From: Vibrio comitans
Lineage (GTDB): Bacteria > Pseudomonadota > Gammaproteobacteria > Enterobacterales > Vibrionaceae
NCBI GenBank assembly: GCA_024346835.1
Contig: AP024866.1
Coordinates: 1,116,001 to 1,180,000 of the forward strand
Direction of reading: 5' to 3'
DNA: 64,000 nt
Made by a program: the position numbers and the translations under genes. The notes under the pieces are model-generated. The model was not told the origin of the DNA and searched no databases. It saw only the letters and a program-made list of their open reading frames with translations. Shown in pieces: positions 59,054-64,000 of this stretch. How positions within the stretch are numbered: the stretch's first letter is position 1; every line of letters starts with the position of its first letter.

Positions 59054-61717
59054 ATGTTGAAGCACTTTCTATCATTGGTTTTAAGCTATGTTGTATTTTT
59101 ACCGTTTACTTATGCTAGTGGTGTTGAACTCAGTTCAGAAGAGCTAGAGTGGATAAAAAGTGCCCCTCCAATAAAGGTGAATAACGCCAAAGACAATGCA
59201 CCTTTTGATTATATTGTAAATGGTACCCCTACAGGATATTCCGTTGAGTATTTACAGTTGCTGGGAAGCAAGGTTGGCTTGTCTTTCGAATTTATTCAAG
59301 GAAAGACATGGAGTGAATATAAGCAGTTTGCTGAAGATAAGCATATCGACATGCTGCACTTGATTAGCAAATCAGAGGATCGTCAACGCTACCTAATATA
59401 CACGCGCCCTTATTTTACTGGCTCACCGACCTTACTTTACGGAAAGAAAAGTCAACCTTTGGTGAGCAGTTACGAACAACTTGAGCAGTCAACATTAGCT
59501 GTTATTAGAGACAGTGTGGAGCAGCGCTTTTTGTCGCATAACCTTCCTGATATTCAGTTGCTTGGAGTGGATAGCACTCACGAGGGCCTAAATAGCGTCT
59601 TAAAAGGGGAAAGTGATTATTTTTTGTGTTACCCAAGTATTTGCGACAATTACATAAATCAAAGATTTTTGACCCTAGTGGAATCTAGAGGGCACCTCAA
59701 CATTGATGAATTATCAAAACCCAAGCAAGCTTACTTTGCTGTCCGAAACGATTGGCCTGAGCTGGTCGCAATACTAGATAAAGCAATTCTGTCGGTTACA
59801 CCTGAGGAGAAAAAAGAACTGGCTGACAGATGGGTTGAAAAAAACAATGCACCATCTTCGGCTGGCAGTGAACTGTCTGAAGTTGAAAAACAATGGATAG
59901 AGAGCAATAAGCGACTTCTCTATTCTCAACCAACCAAGTACTCTCCTTACTCCTATGTTGAAGAAGACGGTCTCCTAGGAGGTCTCGCAGCTGACTTGGT
60001 AAAAAGCTTCAACGAAGAGTACGAGGTGCAAAGCTTCTATATCGATTACCCGAATTGGACAGACACTTATCAAGCTTTGTTAGAAGGTGAGATTGATTTC
60101 ATACCAGCCATTAATATTAATGATAAGAGAAGAAAGGAAGTACTGCTTACAGAGCCCGTACTTACCTATTATCTGACCATTTTTTCTCACGATGATGGCC
60201 CTGTATTTAACAGCTTGGATGACCTTTTGGGTTATAGGGTGGGTATTAGTAAAAACTCATCTGTAGCTCGATTGTTGAAAACAAATTACCCAAACTTAAC
60301 TTACGTAACCTACAACAATGGCGTGGACGTCTACAAAGCGCTCTCCAACGGAAACATTGATGCCACTGCAACCAGTCCGCACGTGATGTATCAAACAATC
60401 AATGAATTTGGCTTAGACAATATTGTAAAGTCGGCGGAAACTGAGTTTAAGTTTGAGCTAGCAATCGCTGTCCATCCTTCCAAGCCAGAGTTGCTGGCTC
60501 TTTTCAATAAGATGATCTTTGATTTAGGTGATAACCAAATTGAGGAATTTATGGATAGGTGGACCAATATAAAAGTTGTCCACAGAACGGATTGGTCCTC
60601 GCTTATCTATTGGATACTGGGGGTTAGTTTAATTGCAGCCTTGATTGTGACTACTGTACTGAGTATCAATAAGGCTCGAACCATAAGATTACTAGGTGCT
60701 AATGACAAGCGACTCACCAATGCTCAGAGGGTGGCAAAGATTGGTAACTGGGAACTCAACAAAAAAAGAGAACTAGTACAAGTTTCTCAGCAAGTAAGAA
60801 ATTTACTAGGGCTCTCCAGTGATATTCCATTAACTCAGCAAGAGTACGCAAAGTTCATATTTGCTGATGATAAAGAAGGAGTTAGAAAAAGCTGGCTTAG
60901 TGCTCTTAAGACTGGTTTGTACCAACATGAGTATAGAATTGAAGTGGCTGGAGTTCAGAAGTGGGTACGAGAGGTAGCTGAACTCTCCTTTGATAAAAGA
61001 GGGAGATTTAACTCAGCCAGTGGCACGATTCAGGAAATTACTGAGCAAAAGTTAGTTGAGCTTAAAGCCAAGCATAACGAGAGTGAACTTCGGGAGCTAA
61101 CCTCTAAACTGCTATACGTTCAAGAAGAAGAGCGAAGACGCGTAGCTAGGGAACTGCATGACGACTTAAGTCAGCGACTTGCCGTTTTATCCATTTCTAT
61201 TGGTTCTTTAGAGCTCGACCCGAATCTTTCACCTGCTAAAGAGCGCCTAAGTGAACTAAAGCAAGACCTTTCTTTAGTAGCAAAAGACATTCATGGGCTT
61301 TCTCGCCGATTACATCCATCAATACTTGATGACTTAGGCCTAGTTGATGCTTTGAGGTCTGAAATCAGCAATTTTGCGGATCGAGAATTGATTGCGGTAC
61401 ATTTTGAACCAACTGACAAAGAACTTGATCTCAGTAAGTCCTCCGAGCTTGGTTTATTCAGGATTACTCAAGAGGCGTTAAGGAATATTGCAAAATACTC
61501 TGAGGCTTCAAAAGTACTGGTTACGCTCAGTTTTATTAATCAACATGTGGTTCTACAAGTTATCGATGATGGGATTGGTTTTAACGTAGAGGAAGCAATG
61601 AAGTCGCAAGGATTAGGATTACAGAGTATGACCGAACGTGCGCGATTAATTAATGCCTCTTTTGATATAACATCAAGTAATGAAGGTACGACAATTACAG
61701 TTGATATCGAGCATTAA
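59054..61717 (+). CDS. Sensor histidine kinase 2 with two periplasmic solute-binding domains, PAS and HisKA_3
   Basis: 887 residues, a paralogue of the kinase at 41692-44388 along its whole length. It has a signal peptide, a first Venus-flytrap domain (APPIKVNNAKDNAPFDYIVNGTPTGYSVEYLQLL), a second (LLYSQPTKYSPYSYVEEDGLLGGLAADLVKSF), a membrane helix (~515-537, LIYWILGVSLIAALIVTTVLS) and a PAS domain. The HisKA_3 has His702 (RVARELHDDLSQRLA), and the HATPase has Asn811 (RNIAKYSEASK), DDGIGFN and GLGLQSMTERA. It has no receiver or response regulator beside it, so it probably signals to the regulator at 40806. It is divergent from the RND operon. The periplasmic halves differ enough to suggest a different ligand. 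Confidence 0.93.
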   Translation: MLKHFLSLVLSYVVFLPFTYASGVELSSEELEWIKSAPPIKVNNAKDNAPFDYIVNGTPTGYSVEYLQLLGSKVGLSFEFIQGKTWSEYKQFAEDKHIDMLHLISKSEDRQRYLIYTRPYFTGSPTLLYGKKSQPLVSSYEQLEQSTLAVIRDSVEQRFLSHNLPDIQLLGVDSTHEGLNSVLKGESDYFLCYPSICDNYINQRFLTLVESRGHLNIDELSKPKQAYFAVRNDWPELVAILDKAILSVTPEEKKELADRWVEKNNAPSSAGSELSEVEKQWIESNKRLLYSQPTKYSPYSYVEEDGLLGGLAADLVKSFNEEYEVQSFYIDYPNWTDTYQALLEGEIDFIPAININDKRRKEVLLTEPVLTYYLTIFSHDDGPVFNSLDDLLGYRVGISKNSSVARLLKTNYPNLTYVTYNNGVDVYKALSNGNIDATATSPHVMYQTINEFGLDNIVKSAETEFKFELAIAVHPSKPELLALFNKMIFDLGDNQIEEFMDRWTNIKVVHRTDWSSLIYWILGVSLIAALIVTTVLSINKARTIRLLGANDKRLTNAQRVAKIGNWELNKKRELVQVSQQVRNLLGLSSDIPLTQQEYAKFIFADDKEGVRKSWLSALKTGLYQHEYRIEVAGVQKWVREVAELSFDKRGRFNSASGTIQEITEQKLVELKAKHNESELRELTSKLLYVQEEERRRVARELHDDLSQRLAVLSISIGSLELDPNLSPAKERLSELKQDLSLVAKDIHGLSRRLHPSILDDLGLVDALRSEISNFADRELIAVHFEPTDKELDLSKSSELGLFRITQEALRNIAKYSEASKVLVTLSFINQHVVLQVIDDGIGFNVEEAMKSQGLGLQSMTERARLINASFDITSSNEGTTITVDIEH

Positions 61718-61807
61718 GCATGAGGCTTGGGCAAAGGCGTATTGAGTTCGCGCTAAGGCCACTCTGCAAGCCAGTCTTACTATAGACTATGAGTGACTTG
61801 TAGTTAA

Positions 61808-61844
61808 ATGCGAAGGAGGTTGGCTAGACCTAGCCCCTTCGCAT
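61808..61844. repeat. Hairpin downstream of kinase 2
   Basis: ATGCGAAGG...CCTTCGCAT encloses GGCTAG-AC-CTAGCC, giving a two-part stem in the 202-bp gap between the convergent kinase 2 and HPF-like genes. No T-run; possibly a bidirectional transcript end. Confidence 0.55.
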
Positions 61845-61919
61845 GTCGTCAACTACAAGATTGAAAAAACAGAATGTAGTGAGGTTTCGCAATGGAATAG
61901 TTCGAGTCATTACCTAGCC

Positions 61920-62303
61920 TCAGCCTTTTAGTTGAGGTTTTCTAGTTGCTATAAAGAGATTCGAAGCTTTGGTAGGGAGGCTAATTAAAAACTGAGCAAC
62001 TTTATTTCTAAGAAGTTTGTGACCTGACTTAATTCTTTGCCTCATCAACTTTTTTTGGAGCGCAAGAAATGCCTCTTCCAACGCACTTTCTAGGTTATGG
62101 TCTTTGTGAATAATAACGTAAGTTCTGTCTTCTAAATAGAGAGTTAAACTAACTTGGTGAGTCTGTGTTATGGTCTCAAGTTTTTCAATATCGCACTGTA
62201 GCAATAGGATGTCGATGTTGAATCGATAGAGATACATATGTTCTTCTTCGATGATGGCTCGCAAATCCGGTGACAGTGTTAGGTTATAGGTATTAATCTG
62301 CAT
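61920..62303 (-). CDS. Divergent HPF/RaiA-like protein
   Basis: 127 residues beginning MQINTYNLTLSPDLRAIIEEEHMYLYRF, with VSLTLYLEDRTYVIIHKDHNLESALEEAFLALQKKLMRQRIK. These resemble the beta-alpha-beta-beta-beta-alpha layout of ribosome hibernation factors (HPF), including the DhnleaAldeA-like helix. The sequence departs from HPF in the central strand, and a basic C-terminal extension (KASNLFIATRKPQLKG) follows. It could be an accessory ribosome-binding protein or something repurposed. Assignment is by pattern only. Confidence 0.5.
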   Translation of the reverse strand: MQINTYNLTLSPDLRAIIEEEHMYLYRFNIDILLLQCDIEKLETITQTHQVSLTLYLEDRTYVIIHKDHNLESALEEAFLALQKKLMRQRIKSGHKLLRNKVAQFLISLPTKASNLFIATRKPQLKG

Positions 62304-62388
62304 CTTTGCCTCCAGCAGTTATCGCGTCAATAAGTCAATAGGTTGTGTCATTGCGCCTCTAGCAACAATTCGGATATGAGCCAGTAGG

Positions 62389-63354
62389 TTAGTCGATGTA
62401 AAATCTAAGGCCGCCGGTAAAATGGATATCCGTTGAGTTGTCCATGTTTCCCATGTTTTCAGTCGCTGATACCTCAACGGCTAACCAATCGTTGTAGGTG
62501 TAGCGATAGCCTAGAATGATTTCTTGAGACGGGTCTGAGAACTCACTGTTATCACTCAGGGCACCTTCATATATGTGGTATTGGCCAATGACTTCGTGAT
62601 TGTTAAAGAATCGATAGGCATATCCCGCTGAGAACGCTAAGGTGGAACTATTGAGAATATTACTCATAAACAAAGCATCATCGTCATGAAAGGTGTAGCC
62701 TAAGCTTGAAAATAATGAGTGATTGTCTTTTCTGTATGCATAGTTTAATTGAATAGCTTGTTCAAAAGTGGATTTCTCAAATGGATAATTATTGACATCA
62801 TTAAAATACAATGTGCCGCCTATAGATAATCCATGATTAGCGTTTTCCAGTATTTGATATTGAATGTAAAGGTGCATTGCATTCGCCATTGTTTCACCTT
62901 TAAATTCAGTAGCGGTATAGTTGTATGCTTTGCTTCGCATATTAAACTGATTTTCTGAAACAAGATCTCGTCCATTGTGTCCAATATCAAATGCATCATG
63001 AAAATCCGCTACAAATGAGTCTAAACCGTTATCTCCTGCCCAAGAATATTGATACGTAAACTCAGTCATCACCCTGTCAGTAGGTTGGAAATTAAACCCA
63101 ACAAAAGCATGATTTTGGTAGTAGTCCAGTTCAAACTCATCACTTTGGGCCCATATGCTAGCCATACTGGCAAAAGCAAATATCTCGTTCTTTTCGTGAT
63201 TAAACCCACTTCTCAACTGCATTGCTGAAGATGTTGATTGAAAAGGAGATGAGGCGTAGGTGCGAAGTGGTGTTGATTGAACCATGGCCACCGCTGACTG
63301 AGATATTAACAGAGCGACGAGCGCACCGATATTCATCGCTTTTAAATAAAACAT
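62389..63354 (-). CDS. Outer-membrane protein, DUF3187 family-like
   Basis: 321 residues with signal peptide (GALVALLISQSAVAM), then many amphipathic strands (LRSGFNHEKNEIFAFASM, AFVGFNFQPTDRVMTEFTYQYSW, SLGYTFHDDD, FSAGYAYRF) and the segment SFVADFHDAFDIGHNGRDLVSENQF, which resembles the conserved core of DUF3187 barrels. It ends FTGGLRFYID. Function unknown. The upstream DNA holds a 22-bp palindrome with the island CTAG motif. Confidence 0.72.
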   Translation of the reverse strand: MFYLKAMNIGALVALLISQSAVAMVQSTPLRTYASSPFQSTSSAMQLRSGFNHEKNEIFAFASMASIWAQSDEFELDYYQNHAFVGFNFQPTDRVMTEFTYQYSWAGDNGLDSFVADFHDAFDIGHNGRDLVSENQFNMRSKAYNYTATEFKGETMANAMHLYIQYQILENANHGLSIGGTLYFNDVNNYPFEKSTFEQAIQLNYAYRKDNHSLFSSLGYTFHDDDALFMSNILNSSTLAFSAGYAYRFFNNHEVIGQYHIYEGALSDNSEFSDPSQEIILGYRYTYNDWLAVEVSATENMGNMDNSTDIHFTGGLRFYID

Positions 63355-63442
63355 GGTTCGTCCTTACAGTAATTCGACAGTAAGGAAATGTTAAATAATC
63401 AATTGTTTTTTATTACTCGATAATATACGGGTACTCGCTGAT

Positions 63443-63491
63443 ATATTTACTAGCTAGTAAATATGCGAGTTACTACTAGTAGGTTTTCTAG
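63443..63491. promoter_or_regulatory. 22-bp perfect palindrome and CTAG half-site upstream of the DUF3187-like gene
   Basis: ATATTTACTAG (63443-63453) is followed immediately by its exact inverse complement to 63464. CTACTAGTAG (63473-63482) and TTTCTAG (63485-63491) follow. The cluster lies 90-135 bp upstream of the barrel gene start (63354, minus). Confidence 0.6.
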
Positions 63492-63546
63492 CCAAAAATT
63501 ATATAGGTAGAATTTAATATGCCTTTCGTTGACTTATTAAAGAGGT

Positions 63547-63809
63547 AAGATGGCAGCAAATGGCACGCGAAGCATGGGTGTACGAAGCTACACGAAGATT
63601 TGATCCCTAGCCACGTTGTAGATGCATGTCTCTCCCATATTGATAGCAATAGTATGCGTGCAGCATACTATAGAGAGAATGTTTATGGCCCACGAGTTAA
63701 AGTCATGGAAGAGTGGAGTGACTTTATTGACCTTCAGTTGAAGGCTGTTGTAACTAACTTCAACGAACATAGCCCTCTAATTGAAGTCATAACCGCAATC
63801 ATTTCGTAA
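63547..63809 (+). pseudogene. Decayed 3' fragment of an int2-like integrase
   Basis: The segment matches int2 from its TAHGTRS region to its stop (AVVTNF..LIEVITAIIS). The catalytic His of HGTR is replaced by Asn (AAT for CAC), and a one-base deletion after ATG-GG shifts the frame to a stop at 63599. After that the frame resumes with PSHVVDACLSHIDSNSMRAAYYREN, keeping the His and Tyr. There is no upstream half. Non-functional remnant. Confidence 0.9.
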
Positions 63810-63872
63810 TTTGAGTCGTTAGTTTGAAACCTAGCTCTTGCAGTGTGCGGGGAAGGGGGTGAGCACATTCCT
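63547..63872 (+). repeat. Right copy of the int2-tail direct repeat
   Basis: Pairs with 38993-39319; similarity ends in ATTCCT at about 63872. Beyond this, 63873-64000 holds no gene that I can support. Confidence 0.88.
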
Positions 63873-64000
63873 GTCTGAAGATGTGTAAGGGCGACTAATG
63901 CTAACGCTTTTTTGTCCAGAGACGTACTAGCACGATCACCGCTAGCTCGTTTATGTCCAAAAGTTTGTTAGACCTCACAGTGTTCCATAACGGCAAAACG

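Larger units (their letters stand above)
38003..63872. mobile_element. Putative integrative genomic island bounded by int2 and a decayed int2 tail
   Basis: The segment begins with int2 and ends with an 89%-identical copy of the int2 3' end. Between them lie two-component systems, an RND pump, phospholipases, membrane proteins and A+T-rich intergenic DNA, with no housekeeping genes of the usual kind. No transfer or transposase genes were found, so it is either a mobilisable/defective element or a passive island. It is nested behind tRNA-Ser/int1, whose own right end was not found within the window. Confidence 0.65.

Noticed and set aside
39300..63500. Phage-defence, toxin-antitoxin or conjugation module in the island
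   Set aside because: No gene with a recognisable nuclease, methyltransferase, toxin, relaxase or pilus signature was seen.
63588..63770. Minus-strand open frame in the int2 remnant
   Set aside because: It mirrors the antisense frame of intact int2 at 39035-39223, so it is a shadow carried along in the duplicated sequence.
36340..64000. Second copy of the tRNA-Ser 3' end marking the right end of the int1 element
   Set aside because: I looked for GTTCGAATCTCTCACTC-like sequence downstream and did not find it in the window.

Overview
The window is a stretch of a Vibrio (Vibrionaceae) chromosome. The evidence is a Qrr quorum-sensing small RNA with its sigma-54 promoter, the mukFEB, torECA/torD, cydABX and tol-pal clusters with Vibrio-like proteins, and dispersed GTCATCCTGAA-type palindromic repeats. 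No species can be named from the sequence alone.

Positions 1 to about 36.4 kb look like ordinary core chromosome. In order they hold: a truncated TVP38/TMEM64 membrane protein; a 143-bp tandem repeat array; purR with a PurR box; torD; elyC-cmoM-mukF-mukE-mukB, the same neighbourhood as in E. coli; a tandem duplication of the mukB tail followed by hairpin repeats; a YeeZ-like oxidoreductase and a TIGR02647 protein; the torE-torC-torA TMAO respiration operon; two small lipoproteins; a Qrr sRNA; a pentameric ligand-gated ion channel; cmoA; aspS; ruvC; ruvAB with a LexA-like box; cydABX with an FNR box; ybgC-tolQRAB-pal-cpoB; nadA; and a UPF0149 protein.

A tRNA-Ser(GGA) at 36.3 kb marks the start of an accessory region. 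Two tandem tyrosine integrases follow it. The second one (int2) has its last ~320 bp repeated, as a decayed copy, at 63.5-63.9 kb. The 39.3-63.5 kb segment between these direct repeats is a genomic island of about 25 kb. It carries two paralogous sensor kinases at opposite ends (each with two periplasmic solute-binding domains, a PAS domain and a NarX-type kinase core), one NarL/FixJ response regulator, a LuxR-type regulator, a degenerate stand-alone receiver, two outer-membrane barrels, a complete RND efflux operon (adaptor, pump, outer-membrane channel), a DUF3302-like/HlyD pair, a GltS glutamate carrier, a translationally coupled patatin lipoprotein and outer-membrane phospholipase A pair, and a divergent HPF/RaiA-like protein. 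No transposase, conjugation gene or recognisable phage-defence gene was seen.

Several island intergenic regions share an inverted CTAG-centred motif (TTTCTAG/CTAGAAA or TTTACTAG/CTAGTAAA half-sites). I infer that the island may be an envelope-sensing regulon in which kinase and LuxR-type regulators control efflux, lipid hydrolysis and surface proteins through this operator. This is the main candidate for something undescribed. Other notable signals are a palindromic pair of perfect DnaA boxes upstream of torECA and the Qrr locus beside an ion-channel gene.
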